A program made the position numbers and the translations under genes. DNA of 64,000 nucleotides from Propionicimonas sp. (GTDB taxonomy: Bacteria; Actinomycetota; Actinomycetes; Propionibacteriales; Propionibacteriaceae): positions 496,001-560,000 of the forward strand of contig VMSW01000007.1 of the NCBI GenBank assembly GCA_013791955.1, read 5' to 3'. Below the pieces are notes generated by a model. That model saw only the letters and a list, made by a program, of their open reading frames with translations. It made no database searches and was not told the DNA's origin. Every line of letters begins with the position of its first letter. Within the stretch, counting starts at the first letter, position 1. This document shows positions 16,113 to 25,310 of the stretch, piece by piece.

Positions 16113-17366
16113 TTAGGTGGGGCGGGCGGCGATGGCGTCAAGGCCGATCTGCAGGGCGCTGCTCAATGCCGCTGCTGAGATGGCTGAGGCGTCGGTGTGC
16201 ACCGCACAACCCAGCCGTCCGGCATAGGACATGGCGGACACTCCCAGGCGGATATTGCCCTGAATAGGGGTGACCGGCCACAGCAGCGCAAGCTCGGCAC
16301 CGCCGATCGAAAGCGCCTCAGCTGGCCCGCGCACATTGGTGACGAACAGGGCGGCAAATCGTTGATGGCGAGCCAGTCGGGCGAACAGCCAGGTGCCCCA
16401 GCGGCTGCGGGTCAGCTCGTAAGTGCCCTGGGCGCGGGCAGCGTGCTTGGCCTGGCTGGTCTGGGCGGCGATTCGGGATACCAACTCGTCCAGATCGGTG
16501 ATCCCGGTGGGCAGGTCGGCGATCATCACCCCGGTGGCGTTTCCGGAATCGCCACGATCGGGCAGGGCCACCGGCACGCTCACCCGGAGCTCGGCTGGAA
16601 CCCGCGCACCGGCCGCAACGAGCGCAGCGGTCACCCCCAAAGCGACGGCGGCCAACAGGGCGTCGTTCACCGTGCCGCCACGGGCGCGGGCACCCGCGGC
16701 GATGGCGTCCAGTTCGATCTCGGCGAAGGCCACGCCCCGCTGCTGGCTGATCTTGCCGAGCAGGGGCGTTGGCCCGATACGCGCGCCCAGGAGCGCGGCC
16801 ATGCGCACCAGACTTAAGCCGGTCCGTCTCCGATTCGGCGTAGCCGGCGGACGGGCTGACGGCCGCGGCTGTGGTGAACGCACGCCCAATAGCCGCTCGA
16901 CCAGGCGGACGCCACCGGCGCCGTCGGCCACACAGTGATGCAACCGCAGAATGACTCCCGGCGCCTGCTGGCTGACTCCGGGCACCACCAACAGCTCCCA
17001 CAAGGGACGATCCAACGGCAGCGGGGTCGTCATCAGCTCTGCGCAAAGACCGGCCAGCCCAGCTCGTCCTGGCTGCGCCTCGACCTCGCGGACATGCCAG
17101 GTCAGATCTGGAGGGCAATGGCGCCACTGCGGATTGCGGGCTTCGCCGCCGATTCGTTGGCTGAACCGGCGCAGTTCGCCCCCAACTGAGTTCAGCCGTT
17201 CGGCGAGCGAGCGGCGCAACGCGGCCAGATCGGCACTGCCGTCGGCGCGGACGAACCCGCCGGGGCGCAATTCGCCAGCGATCAGCACCACATTCACCTG
17301 ATCAGCCGAATCCAGCTGGACGTTGGCGGCATCAGCCCGGCTGAGTGGCTCGTCTGGCCAGTTCAT
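16113..17366 (-). CDS. WS/DGAT-family acyltransferase
   Basis: The 417-residue protein has the HHxxxDG acyltransferase motif as LHHCVADGAG, the N-terminal segment of wax ester synthase/diacylglycerol acyltransferases (DSADQVNVVLIAGEL), GTVNDALLAAVALGV and the C-terminal FVTNVRGP motif. Such enzymes esterify diacylglycerol or alcohols with acyl-CoA at the membrane. It is shorter than many family members (about 450-480). It lies 8 bases after the NrtR-type regulator gene on the same strand, so the two are probably cotranscribed. Substrate is unknown. Confidence 0.88.
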   Translation of the reverse strand: MNWPDEPLSRADAANVQLDSADQVNVVLIAGELRPGGFVRADGSADLAALRRSLAERLNSVGGELRRFSQRIGGEARNPQWRHCPPDLTWHVREVEAQPGRAGLAGLCAELMTTPLPLDRPLWELLVVPGVSQQAPGVILRLHHCVADGAGGVRLVERLLGVRSPQPRPSARPPATPNRRRTGLSLVRMAALLGARIGPTPLLGKISQQRGVAFAEIELDAIAAGARARGGTVNDALLAAVALGVTAALVAAGARVPAELRVSVPVALPDRGDSGNATGVMIADLPTGITDLDELVSRIAAQTSQAKHAARAQGTYELTRSRWGTWLFARLARHQRFAALFVTNVRGPAEALSIGGAELALLWPVTPIQGNIRLGVSAMSYAGRLGCAVHTDASAISAAALSSALQIGLDAIAARPT

Positions 17367-17374
17367 CGGCCCCC

Positions 17375-18274
17375 CTAGCGGGCGCGGGTGGTGGGCAGCT
17401 TGGTGCCAGCGACGCTGCGCTCGGCGAGCACCTGGCGGCGGAAGCGATAGAGCCGGGCGGGACGGCCGCCGGTCTCGCTGAGCTGGCCGCCGGTCTCCTC
17501 AACCAACTCCTGCTGCTCGATCACTCGCCGGAAGTTTTGGGTGTGCACCTGCTGCCCGGCCAGGGCCTCCACGCAGGCTTGGAGTTGTCGCAGGGTGAAC
17601 TCTGGCGGCATCAGTTCGAAGACCACCGGGCGGTAGCCGATCTTGGCTCGCAGCCGCGCCAGACCAGTGGCCAGCACCCGGCGGTGGTCGCCGAGCATCC
17701 GAGCCCCGGGAGCGCCAGCCGCGCCCGATTGCCCTCGATCAGGCGGTGATTCGGGCACCAGGCCAGCTTCAAAGAGCAGCTCGTAGCGCTGCAGCACCAA
17801 CTCCGGACGCCACGGGCGTCCGTCCAGGCCGAAGGTGATGGCCACCCGCTGCTGCCGCTCGGCGCTGCGTGGTTGGCTCGAATCGGCCCACTGGTGCAGT
17901 GCGGGGGCCAACTGGTCGACGGCTTCGGTGCCGCCTCGGCGGTCCTCCCAGCCGAACAGGTCATACCAGTCGGTCCAGCCGCCGATACCCGGCTCCCCGG
18001 CGGTGGTCAGGCCAAGATAGGAGACCGAGATTTCTCGGCCGGTGGCGGTGCGGTCGACATCGGCGAAGGTGTAGAGCTGCTCCAGGTAGCCCAGGTGTCG
18101 GCCGGTTTGTTCCTCCACCCAGGCGCGGGTGGCCTGTTGCAGCGATCGGTGGCTTGGCAGCAGTGGGCCAGAGGGGAGCCGCGGCGGTTCGCCAAAGGTG
18201 AGTACGCAGGGCCGTCCGTCCACCAGTGCGACCACTACGGCCAACACTTCGGCAGTGACCGGTACGCCCGCCAT
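17375..18274 (-). CDS. nrtR: NrtR-type NUDIX-related transcriptional regulator
   Basis: The 299-residue protein has an N-terminal NUDIX-like domain (VTAEVLAVVVALVDG to about 110). The NUDIX box is degenerate: TRAWVEEQTG replaces the catalytic RExxEExG. A C-terminal winged-helix segment follows with DHRRVLATGLARLRAKIGY, FELMPPEFTLRQLQACVEAL, NFRR and GRPARLYRF. This is the layout of NrtR, a repressor that senses ADP-ribose or related NAD metabolites and controls NAD biosynthesis genes. It sits two genes upstream of nadABC. An insertion between the two domains makes it longer than typical NrtR (about 220-240). Direct control of nadABC and niaP is inferred from family and position. Confidence 0.82.
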   Translation of the reverse strand: MAGVPVTAEVLAVVVALVDGRPCVLTFGEPPRLPSGPLLPSHRSLQQATRAWVEEQTGRHLGYLEQLYTFADVDRTATGREISVSYLGLTTAGEPGIGGWTDWYDLFGWEDRRGGTEAVDQLAPALHQWADSSQPRSAERQQRVAITFGLDGRPWRPELVLQRYELLFEAGLVPESPPDRGQSGAAGAPGARMLGDHRRVLATGLARLRAKIGYRPVVFELMPPEFTLRQLQACVEALAGQQVHTQNFRRVIEQQELVEETGGQLSETGGRPARLYRFRRQVLAERSVAGTKLPTTRAR

Positions 18275-18355
18275 GTCGCTCCCTTCGCCTTTTGGAGAGG
18301 ATATAGGCGTGGGGTGGCGCCCACGTGTCTTAGGTCAGGTTGTTAGGCTCAACCC

Positions 18356-20152
18356 ATGCGTCGCATAGTGAGTGTGCTGGCAGCAATGCTGCTGGCGGTT
18401 GGGTGGTTGGTTGCGTTTCCGACGGTCAGCCGAGCCGAAGGCGACGACTGGGCGATTCGCAACTACCAGGTGGTGGCTTCGGCGGACGCTCAGGGCACCA
18501 CTTCGGTTCAGGTGACGATCGACTTCGACTTCGGGACCGAAGCCGGGCACGGGCCCTACCTGGTTTTCCCGCTGCGCCAAGCCATCGAAGGTGATGACGA
18601 TCACTGGCGGATGTATGACTACACCGTCGGTGAAGTGAGCAGCCCGAGCGGTGCCAACGCTGAAGTGCTCGCCGAGGAGAACAGCGAGACCCTGACCATT
18701 CGGGTCGGTAACGAGAACCGCACCTACACCGGGGTGCAGACCTACCAAATCAACTACACCGTGCGTGGGCTGATCGCGCCCAACCAGCAGATCTCCGGCC
18801 TGGATGAGTTCAACTGGGACGTCGTCGGTACCGGCTGGGAAGTGCCGATCGACAAGGTCTCGGTGCAGTACAGCGGCCCGGGGGCCATCACCAAAGCGGC
18901 CTGTTTCTTTTGGGGCAACGAGGTCTGCCAAGCCAGCGTCGACGGGGCCAAGGCGACCTTCACGGCCACCGATGTCGGCAACGGGCGCAACGTCCAGGTC
19001 GTGGCTGGCTACCCGGTTGGCACCTTCGTTGGTGCCGAACCTCGCTACACCAAGCGGTTGACCGTTCAGAACATGTTCCCGGTGAACGCCTTCACCGGCG
19101 GTCTGACGGCGGTGCTGGCAGGTGCTGGGCTGTTCGTGCTGATCCGCCGCACTCGGCGGTCGGCGCGGGACCTGGTCTACCTCGGGCTCACTCCCGGCAT
19201 CGCGCCAGCTCCGGGCCAGGAGGCGGCCGTCGGCTTTGACAACGCCAACGCGCCGGTGGCAGTGGCCTTCAGCCCGCCGCGCGGCGCGCGTCCCGGTGAG
19301 ATTGGCACCCTGATGGACGCCACTGCCGACGATCGCGATATCACCGCGACCCTGGTCGACCTAGCGGTGCGCAACCACCTGACGATCGCCCAGACCGGCA
19401 AGAAGGACTTCACCTTCACCCTCAAGCAAGGCACCGACGAACTGGCTGCCTACGAGACCAGACTGATTTCTAATCTGTTCTCCGGCGGTGGCGAGGTGAC
19501 CACCGACGAACTGCGCGACAGCTCCTACGCCAGCCTGCTCACTGACGCCCGTTCCGACCTGTACACCCGAGTCACGAAGGAGCTGGGTTGGTATCAGGCG
19601 AACCCGGCCCTGGCGCGAGGACTGGCCATCGGCGGGGGAGTGCTGCTGATCGGCGCCGGCGGTGGCGTGGGCTTCCTACTTGGCCTGGTCGGCTGGGGCC
19701 TGGTTGGCCTAGCGCCGATCCTGGTTGGCATCGCGGTGCTCATTTTGAACAACAAGTTCGGTCGGCGTACCGCCGACGGCTCGGCGATGCTGGCCCAGGC
19801 CAAGGGCTTCGAGCTTTATCTCACCACGGCCGAGGCCGAACAGATCAAGTTCGAAGAGGGCATCGACGTGTTCTCCCGTTATCTGCCCTACGCGATGGTC
19901 TTCGGGGTCGCTGAGCGGTGGACGAAGGTGTTTCAGCAGTTGGCAGCCCAGGGTCGCTACGACTTCAACCCGTACTGGTACTACGGCTACGGCTGGGGCA
20001 CTGGTTTCGGCTTGAACGATCTGTCCAGCTCGCTGAACTCGCTGTCTTCGAGCATGGCTTCCTCGTTGCAGGCGGCCACTGCGGCCACCAGTGGTGGCTC
20101 CGGGTTCTCTGGCGGCGGCGGCTTTGGTGGCGGTGGTGGCGGCGGCTGGTGA
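18356..20152 (+). CDS. DUF2207 family membrane protein
   Basis: The 598-residue protein starts with a signal peptide (MRRIVSVLAAMLLAVGW, cleavage near SRAEG). An extracytoplasmic DUF2207 domain of about 200 residues follows (NYQVVASADAQGTTSVQVTI, TYQINYTVRGLI, DEFNWDVVGTGWEVPI). Next are a membrane helix near 245-260, a cytoplasmic part, two more helices around 425-460 (GVLLIGAGGGVGFLLGLVGW), and a C-terminal glycine-rich tail ending GGGFGGGGGGGW. All are typical of the family. Its function is unknown; it is common in actinobacterial envelopes. It is divergent from the regulator gene. Confidence 0.9.
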   Translation: MRRIVSVLAAMLLAVGWLVAFPTVSRAEGDDWAIRNYQVVASADAQGTTSVQVTIDFDFGTEAGHGPYLVFPLRQAIEGDDDHWRMYDYTVGEVSSPSGANAEVLAEENSETLTIRVGNENRTYTGVQTYQINYTVRGLIAPNQQISGLDEFNWDVVGTGWEVPIDKVSVQYSGPGAITKAACFFWGNEVCQASVDGAKATFTATDVGNGRNVQVVAGYPVGTFVGAEPRYTKRLTVQNMFPVNAFTGGLTAVLAGAGLFVLIRRTRRSARDLVYLGLTPGIAPAPGQEAAVGFDNANAPVAVAFSPPRGARPGEIGTLMDATADDRDITATLVDLAVRNHLTIAQTGKKDFTFTLKQGTDELAAYETRLISNLFSGGGEVTTDELRDSSYASLLTDARSDLYTRVTKELGWYQANPALARGLAIGGGVLLIGAGGGVGFLLGLVGWGLVGLAPILVGIAVLILNNKFGRRTADGSAMLAQAKGFELYLTTAEAEQIKFEEGIDVFSRYLPYAMVFGVAERWTKVFQQLAAQGRYDFNPYWYYGYGWGTGFGLNDLSSSLNSLSSSMASSLQAATAATSGGSGFSGGGGFGGGGGGGW

Positions 20153-20226
20153 CCACCAACTGCTAGGCATCGCCGGGTGAACACCGAACCGGCCCAGGGC
20201 GGGCAGAATGACACTGTGGAGAGCGC

Positions 20227-21102
20227 ATGAACGAGTTACTGTCGACCCTGCCGCCAGCCTGGGAGATCTCCCTGGCCTTGGTGTTGGCACTAATAGTCGC
20301 CTGGGTGGTTAGCTCGATGGCCCGCTGGCTGCTACGCGGACGGGCCAAGCTCGGCACTGCCACCAGCATCGTGATCACGATCGTGGCCACCGCCCTTGGG
20401 CTGCTGGTCGCTGGGGCGTTGGATCACAATTTGCGGCTGCTAAGCCTGCCTGCAGTGATGTTCACCCTGGGCTTCTCGGTTGGTGGCATCGCGCTGTATG
20501 CAGCGGTCGCCGCGCATTTCCAGCCGCAGCGCGCCCCGGAGATCTCGGTAATGCTGGCCTCGGGCGAATCCGATCGGGTCGAGTTCAAGTCGACGGCCCG
20601 GGTGAATCTGCACACCGGACAGCGTGACGAGAAGATGGAACAGGTGATCGCCAAGACGGTCTGCGCCTTTCTCAACGCTGATGGTGGCACTTTGGTGATC
20701 GGCGTCGATGACGCTGGCACCCCGCTCGGGCTGGACGCCGACTTGGCCACCATGAAGGCCCCCGATTTGGATCGCTACGAGCTTTGGCTGCGAGATTTGC
20801 TAACCGCGACCTTGGGCCAGAACGCCGCGGCCCTCGCCCAGATCGAGTTTCCCGAGGTGGCCGGCCCCGATGAGGTGGCCAGGCCGGTGTGCGCGATCAC
20901 CTGCCGCCCCTCGCCACGTCCGGTGTACCTGGAGCCGAGCAAGGCAGCCGTGCCGGAGTTCTGGCTGCGGTCGGGCAACTCCACCCGCCACCTCAAAGTG
21001 AATGAGGCCACCGAGTATGTGATGCACCGTTGGCCGCTGAACCTGGGCTCCTCGCTGGCCGCCCAGATGCGCGCCGCCGTCCGGTTCTCCGAAGCTCGTT
21101 GA
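20227..21102 (+). CDS. Membrane protein with AlbA_2 (Schlafen-like) domain
   Basis: The 291-residue product has three hydrophobic segments in its first ~100 residues. A cytoplasmic AlbA_2 domain follows, recognised by ESDRVEFKSTARVN, KTVCAFLNADGGTLVIGVDD and FWLRSGNSTRHL. AlbA_2 is a putative nucleotide- or nucleic acid-binding fold found in Schlafen proteins and bacterial regulators; the role of this membrane-linked form is unknown. It lies 74 bases after the DUF2207 gene and could be cotranscribed. Confidence 0.8.
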   Translation: MNELLSTLPPAWEISLALVLALIVAWVVSSMARWLLRGRAKLGTATSIVITIVATALGLLVAGALDHNLRLLSLPAVMFTLGFSVGGIALYAAVAAHFQPQRAPEISVMLASGESDRVEFKSTARVNLHTGQRDEKMEQVIAKTVCAFLNADGGTLVIGVDDAGTPLGLDADLATMKAPDLDRYELWLRDLLTATLGQNAAALAQIEFPEVAGPDEVARPVCAITCRPSPRPVYLEPSKAAVPEFWLRSGNSTRHLKVNEATEYVMHRWPLNLGSSLAAQMRAAVRFSEAR

Positions 21103-21167
21103 GTTCGGCGAGCTTTGGCGCACCGGCTAGGCTGGCCCAGCCCTTCGCCCTTCACTGACTGGACGAC

Positions 21168-22160
21168 ATGACGCTCATTCCTTTGGCTGGACTGTTCCAA
21201 CTGGAGCAGAACATTCCGCTGGCCCTGGCCATCGTGGTGTTCTCCTCCTTTGGGTTCGCCGCCGGCGCCACCATCCAGCATCTGGCCGTCTCCAAGAACA
21301 CTTACGGCACCGCCGAGAGCCCGTCGATGAGCATGCGGGAGTTTTTCGGCCTGCTGAAGAACCGCACGTGGCTGATTGGCACGGGCACCATCATTGTCGG
21401 CGCGACCTTGCACGCGGTCGGTCTGGCGTTGGCGCCGGTCACCGTGGTGCAGCCGGTGGGCATTTTGGCCGTCCCGTGGGCGGTGCTGCTGGCCGCCAAG
21501 CTGCACGGCTACCGACCGACCAAACTGATCTGGTTCGCGGTGGCGTTGACCATCATCGGCATCGTGAGCTTCACCTACTTCTCGGCCACCACCGCGGCCA
21601 AAGAGACCGAACTGAACTTCTGGAAGATCGTCATCGGGGTGCTGGTGGTGTTCTCGATCGGGGCGCTGTTGGCCTACCTGGGGATGACGGGTAAGGGGTT
21701 CCGGCGCTGCTTGTTGTTGGCCTCGGCTGGTTCCTTCTACTACGGCATGAGCCCGACGATGCTCAAAACGCTGTTCGAAGTGCTGGGCAAAGACCACTAC
21801 TGGACCGACCCGCTGCTCTACGTGGGGCTGTTTTTCCTGCTCACCTGCTACGGAGTCGGCGGCTGGATGCTGCAACAGGCCTATGCCAATGGGCCAGCCG
21901 AAATTGTGGTCGGCTCGATGACCACCACCGACCCGATCGTGGCGGTTGGCTTCGGTATCGCCGTCCTGGGTGAGGGAGCATTGCTCGGAGTCTCCGACGC
22001 CTTCGGCATGCTGGTCACCGGCGCTATCGCCATCGGCGGGGTGGTGATTCTGAGCAAGTACCATCCCGACGCCCAGGCTCGCCGCGATGCAGCCCAGGCG
22101 GCCAGCCTCGCCGCCAAGGGGAGCGAGCCAGCCGAGCCGGTCGTCGAGCCTACGGCCTGA
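21168..22160 (+). CDS. DMT-superfamily permease (EamA/NIPA-like)
   Basis: The 330-residue protein has nine or ten predicted helices and the spacing of DMT-superfamily permeases. Examples are LAIVVFSSFGFAAGATIQHL, VTVVQPVGILAVPWAVLLAAKL (an EamA-like inner repeat end) and EIVVGSMTTTDPIVAVGFGIAVLGE (the second repeat). The mainly hydrophobic C-terminus ends in an alanine/glutamate-rich tail. Actinobacterial proteins of this type are annotated as EamA or magnesium-transporter NIPA-like proteins; substrate is not determinable. It is convergent with the glycosyltransferase gene, with a single base between stops. Confidence 0.75.
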   Translation: MTLIPLAGLFQLEQNIPLALAIVVFSSFGFAAGATIQHLAVSKNTYGTAESPSMSMREFFGLLKNRTWLIGTGTIIVGATLHAVGLALAPVTVVQPVGILAVPWAVLLAAKLHGYRPTKLIWFAVALTIIGIVSFTYFSATTAAKETELNFWKIVIGVLVVFSIGALLAYLGMTGKGFRRCLLLASAGSFYYGMSPTMLKTLFEVLGKDHYWTDPLLYVGLFFLLTCYGVGGWMLQQAYANGPAEIVVGSMTTTDPIVAVGFGIAVLGEGALLGVSDAFGMLVTGAIAIGGVVILSKYHPDAQARRDAAQAASLAAKGSEPAEPVVEPTA

Positions 22161-22161
22161 C

Positions 22162-23433
22162 TTACGCCGTCCGGGCGGCCTTGTCGGCGATCGCCTGGCG
22201 ATAGACCTCCAGGTAGTTGTCGCGCATCGTGGCCGCGCCAAGGGTGCGCCCGAGTTCGGCCGAGGCAGCTGACATGGCCATCAACCGCGGCACATCGTCG
22301 GTCAACGCCCGCATCCCGGCAGTTAGTTCGGCCGGGCTTGGCCCAGTGAGCAGGGCATTGGTGGGGCTGGTGCCCACAGTGAGCCGCTGATCGCAATAGA
22401 GGATCGGGGTGCCGGTGGCAGCGGCCTCGCCCAACACCATGGCTTGAGTGTCGAAGCGATGCGAGGCCAAGACGAACACGTCGGCGTCGGCCAACTCCTG
22501 GGCGAGCAGTTCGGCCTCGGTGAAGTGGCCGAGGAACACCACTCGCCCGTGCCGGATCCGTAGGGCCTGTTGCCGTAGGGCGCGTTCGCTGCCACCGGTG
22601 CCGATGATGCGCAGTTCGGCGTCGTCGCGTCCCAGGGAGTCGAAGGCCGATAGCAGCACGGCCGTGCGCTTCTCTGGGCCAAGCCGCCCGACCGAGAGGA
22701 AGCGGGTAACCGGACCGCGGGCGCGGCTGCGGCGCGCGCGGCCGAAAACCTCGCTCACTCCGCTGGGCACGGTGCTGGCCCGGGTGGCGAGGCTGCCACC
22801 GGAGGCGGCAATCAGGTTGTCGATGACGAATTGGGCTGGCGAGGTGAAGCGATCTACCGCGCTGGCCAGCCGAGCCATGCTTCGCCAGTCGCGCGCCGTC
22901 AGTCGGGTCTCACCGGCTGGGGCGACGACTTGGGAGCGGTCCAGCCCGGCGGGGGGCCCGGCGACCAGGCGGCGCAGCCAGCGTCCCGACCAATCCAGGT
23001 AGGTGAGACTGTTCAGCGCGGCGACCGCGGGCGAGCTCAGGTGGGTGCCGGCGTAGTTGGAGTGGAAGGTGTGGACGTGCGCCACGTTGAGCAGCTTGGC
23101 TACCTTGGCGGCCAGAAAGATCGCACCGCGTTCGTTCTGGGAGTGCACCACTTGCAGCCCGGGATGCTCCGCAGCGATTCGGTGGGCCAGCCCGTCCCCG
23201 GCTTTGAGCGAGCAGAGGAAGCTGGGGGTGCCGGGCAGCCGCCAGTAGGGCAAGCCTTGCCAGCCGCATTCCGCCGGTGGCGCCAACCGGGACGTGGGGG
23301 CGAAGAGGGTGACCTGGTGGCCGGCCGCGGACAACTCCTGCAGCTGGAGTTGAACCGAACGTCCCACCCCGCCGGATTCGGGGTAGAAGTCGTCGGTGAA
23401 GAGGCCGACGCGAAGCGCGTCAGCTGCGCTCAT
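22162..23433 (-). CDS. GT4-family glycosyltransferase
   Basis: The 423-residue GT-B protein begins FTDDFYPESGGVGRSVQLQ, the glycine-rich N-terminal acceptor-side loop of family 4. A middle VVHSQNERGAIFLAAK follows, then in the second half TRFLSVGRLGPEKR and the FVLASHRFDTQAMVLGEAAATGTPIL donor-sugar region in the place of the usual EGxxxxxxE. This resembles phosphatidylinositol mannosyltransferase-like or cell-wall glycosyltransferases. Donor and acceptor are unknown. It follows the gene at 23458-24123 by 24 bases, so an operon is likely. Confidence 0.85.
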   Translation of the reverse strand: MSAADALRVGLFTDDFYPESGGVGRSVQLQLQELSAAGHQVTLFAPTSRLAPPAECGWQGLPYWRLPGTPSFLCSLKAGDGLAHRIAAEHPGLQVVHSQNERGAIFLAAKVAKLLNVAHVHTFHSNYAGTHLSSPAVAALNSLTYLDWSGRWLRRLVAGPPAGLDRSQVVAPAGETRLTARDWRSMARLASAVDRFTSPAQFVIDNLIAASGGSLATRASTVPSGVSEVFGRARRSRARGPVTRFLSVGRLGPEKRTAVLLSAFDSLGRDDAELRIIGTGGSERALRQQALRIRHGRVVFLGHFTEAELLAQELADADVFVLASHRFDTQAMVLGEAAATGTPILYCDQRLTVGTSPTNALLTGPSPAELTAGMRALTDDVPRLMAMSAASAELGRTLGAATMRDNYLEVYRQAIADKAARTA

Positions 23434-23457
23434 CAGGCTGTTTCGACCCCTTAATAG

Positions 23458-24123
23458 TCATCCGGCGACCTCGATGCCCGAGATCTGGGCCTGGTTGGCG
23501 GTGCGGAGGAACACCAAAGTGTTACTGCGCTCGATTGGGAAGTACACCCAGCCGCTGACCGTGGAGCCGGTCTGAATCGGCCCGGTTGGGAAGGCTGGAT
23601 TGAGCCCGGACGTTTCGCCGCGCACCACCTCCTGGCCGTTGTTGGGTAGTGCGTTGAAGTAGCAGGTGAGCTCGCCGTCATCCAAGGTGACCCGGACCAA
23701 TATCGCCAGGCCCTGGTCGTCCCAACGCTGATCGGCGATCTGCCAGACCCCGGAGGCGCCGGTGGCTCGGACGGTGAACGGGGTGCCGACGCGCGGGGTG
23801 GCCGAGGGGGTCGGCGTCCGGGTGGGCGTTGGCGACTGGCTCGGGTTGGGCGTCGGCGGGCGCAGTGCGCTGTAGGCCACCAGGACGGCCACGATGATGC
23901 CAATCAGGGCGATCAGGAGTGGGCCCAGCGTGCGTTTGGGGGCATAGCGGGCGATCTCGGTGCCGCCGGCGGCGCGCGGCTGCTCCGGCTGGCCAGTGCT
24001 GGTCATGCCGGCATAGTTGGCACTTCCCGAAGCTGACAGCGGAGCTGGTGCCCAGCCAGCGCCGGGTGGGCCGTCCGGGCCGCTGGTCGGCGGCGGAGCA
24101 TCGGTTGGGGGCTGCACACTCAT
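23458..24123 (-). CDS. Proline-rich single-pass membrane protein
   Basis: The 221-residue protein has a proline/glycine-rich N-terminus (about 1-65), one membrane helix (LGPLLIALIGIIVAVLVAY), a threonine/proline linker and an outside domain of about 110 residues with a single cysteine (GELTCYFNALP). The layout matches other anchored proteins in this window, for example 2644-4125. The outside domain resembles DUF4352-type beta domains only weakly. Function is unknown. It starts 63 bases from the divergent DUF4192 gene. Confidence 0.72.
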   Translation of the reverse strand: MSVQPPTDAPPPTSGPDGPPGAGWAPAPLSASGSANYAGMTSTGQPEQPRAAGGTEIARYAPKRTLGPLLIALIGIIVAVLVAYSALRPPTPNPSQSPTPTRTPTPSATPRVGTPFTVRATGASGVWQIADQRWDDQGLAILVRVTLDDGELTCYFNALPNNGQEVVRGETSGLNPAFPTGPIQTGSTVSGWVYFPIERSNTLVFLRTANQAQISGIEVAG

Positions 24124-24186
24124 CGGTTCCAGGCTACTCGCGGGGGCCGGGTTCGGGTGCCTGTGGGTAACGAAAGCGGGCTGTGG

Positions 24187-25209
24187 ATGGTGACACTTCT
24201 GCCCGGCGGCCGCCCAAAATCGAAGGACGTGAGTGTCTCTGATCCGTTGGCCCGGCTGGCCGTGCGCAATCTCGATGATCTGATCGGCTTAGTGCCCTTC
24301 CTGATCGGTTTCCATCCGGAGGAGTCGTTGGTGGTGTTGGTGATTGAGGACGGACTGGTGATGGTCACCGCCCGCGTCGATCTGGCGGCCATCGGTGATC
24401 CAGCCGGAATCGGCGGCCTGGTGAGCCGGCTCTTTGAGCGCTACCCAGCCGCCGAAGCTTGGTTCCTGGCCTACTCGGCTCAGGAGGGACCGTCCTGGGA
24501 GGTTCTTGGGTGGTGTGCGGAGTTGTGCGGCGCCGTCCGGCTTGGTCGCCTGGTTCACGTAGACGGCTCCAGTTGGCGCGCCGACTCACCGCAGGGTTGT
24601 GGTGGCGTGGTGGCGGCGAGCCCAGCGGCGGCGGAGGCCGCGGTGCTGGGCCTGCCGGTGCGGGCTTCGCGGCAGGAGTTGGTCGCGCAGATTGCTGGCC
24701 CGGCCGATGACCAGACCGATGCGTTGCTGGCTGAAGTCGAGACTGCCAGCAACGAACTGGCGAAACTATCGCCAGCGGGCCGCCGCCGACGGCTGCGCTG
24801 GCTGTGCGCCACTGCTGACAGCCGTGCCGAGTTCGTTCAGTTGGCCGTGCTGGCCACCGATCGGGCGGCGCAGGTGGAGGTGCTTTCCCGGCTCGATCAG
24901 CGCACGGCCCCAGCCGCTGTGGAGCTCTGGACGGCGGTGATTCAACACAGCCTGGTGCCCTATCTGATCGGCCCGTTGGGGTTGCTGGGGGTGGCGGCCT
25001 GGCTCACCGGGGACGGGGCCATGCAGACGGTCTGTCTGGAACGGCTCGACCGAATCGATCCGACCGATCCGTTGGCGGCCATGCTCGATTGGATCAACGC
25101 CACCGTGCTGCCCCCATCGGATTGGCTGGGCTACCGCCGGGCCCTCCTGGGGGCTTTGACCGATCAGGTACGCCTACTGGCTTCGCCGGTCGAACCCGCC
25201 GATAGCTGA
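24187..25209 (+). CDS. DUF4192 family protein
   Basis: RNLDDLIGLVPFLIGFHPEESLVVLVIEDG near the N-terminus is the hallmark of DUF4192, a family almost confined to Actinobacteria. Three starts are possible: GTG 24157, ATG 24187 and GTG 24229. ATG 24187 is used as a compromise; family alignments would favour the last, but its ribosome site is too close. The soluble protein of about 340 residues has no known function. The leuS leader follows after about 60 bases. Confidence 0.85.
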   Translation: MVTLLPGGRPKSKDVSVSDPLARLAVRNLDDLIGLVPFLIGFHPEESLVVLVIEDGLVMVTARVDLAAIGDPAGIGGLVSRLFERYPAAEAWFLAYSAQEGPSWEVLGWCAELCGAVRLGRLVHVDGSSWRADSPQGCGGVVAASPAAAEAAVLGLPVRASRQELVAQIAGPADDQTDALLAEVETASNELAKLSPAGRRRRLRWLCATADSRAEFVQLAVLATDRAAQVEVLSRLDQRTAPAAVELWTAVIQHSLVPYLIGPLGLLGVAAWLTGDGAMQTVCLERLDRIDPTDPLAAMLDWINATVLPPSDWLGYRRALLGALTDQVRLLASPVEPADS

Positions 25210-25267
25210 GGCGGTGACTTGGCTAGCCGGAGGCGTGGAGACGATGAGGGCCAGGCGGCGAATCGGA

Positions 25268-25273
25268 TAGGAT
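25268..25273 (+). promoter_or_regulatory. -10 element TAGGAT of the leuS leader
   Basis: TAGGAT fits the actinobacterial -10 consensus (TAnnnT). Initiation 7-8 bases downstream would fall on the A of ATG 25281, which makes the next short ORF leaderless. No good -35 is seen. Confidence 0.45.
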
Positions 25274-25280
25274 GACGACC

Positions 25281-25310
25281 ATGCACGGCGTTTCTTTGGA
25301 GCTTGCGTAG
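25281..25310 (+). CDS. Putative 9-residue leaderless leader peptide upstream of leuS
   Basis: ATG 25281 reads MHGVSLELA and ends at TAG 25308-25310; an in-frame ATG at 25272 is also present. The ATG coincides with the transcription start expected from TAGGAT at 25268. Two leucine codons (TTG, CTT) lie close together before the stop. The stop codon touches the first base of a stable hairpin, and an intrinsic terminator follows before leuS. That arrangement is typical of ribosome-mediated attenuation. Translation is not proven. Confidence 0.45.
   Translation: MHGVSLELA

Noticed and set aside
20775-22241. 488-codon minus-strand frame opposite the AlbA_2 and DMT genes
   Set aside because: It is antisense to two recognisable genes, with no ribosome site and a low-complexity His/Gln/Arg-rich translation.
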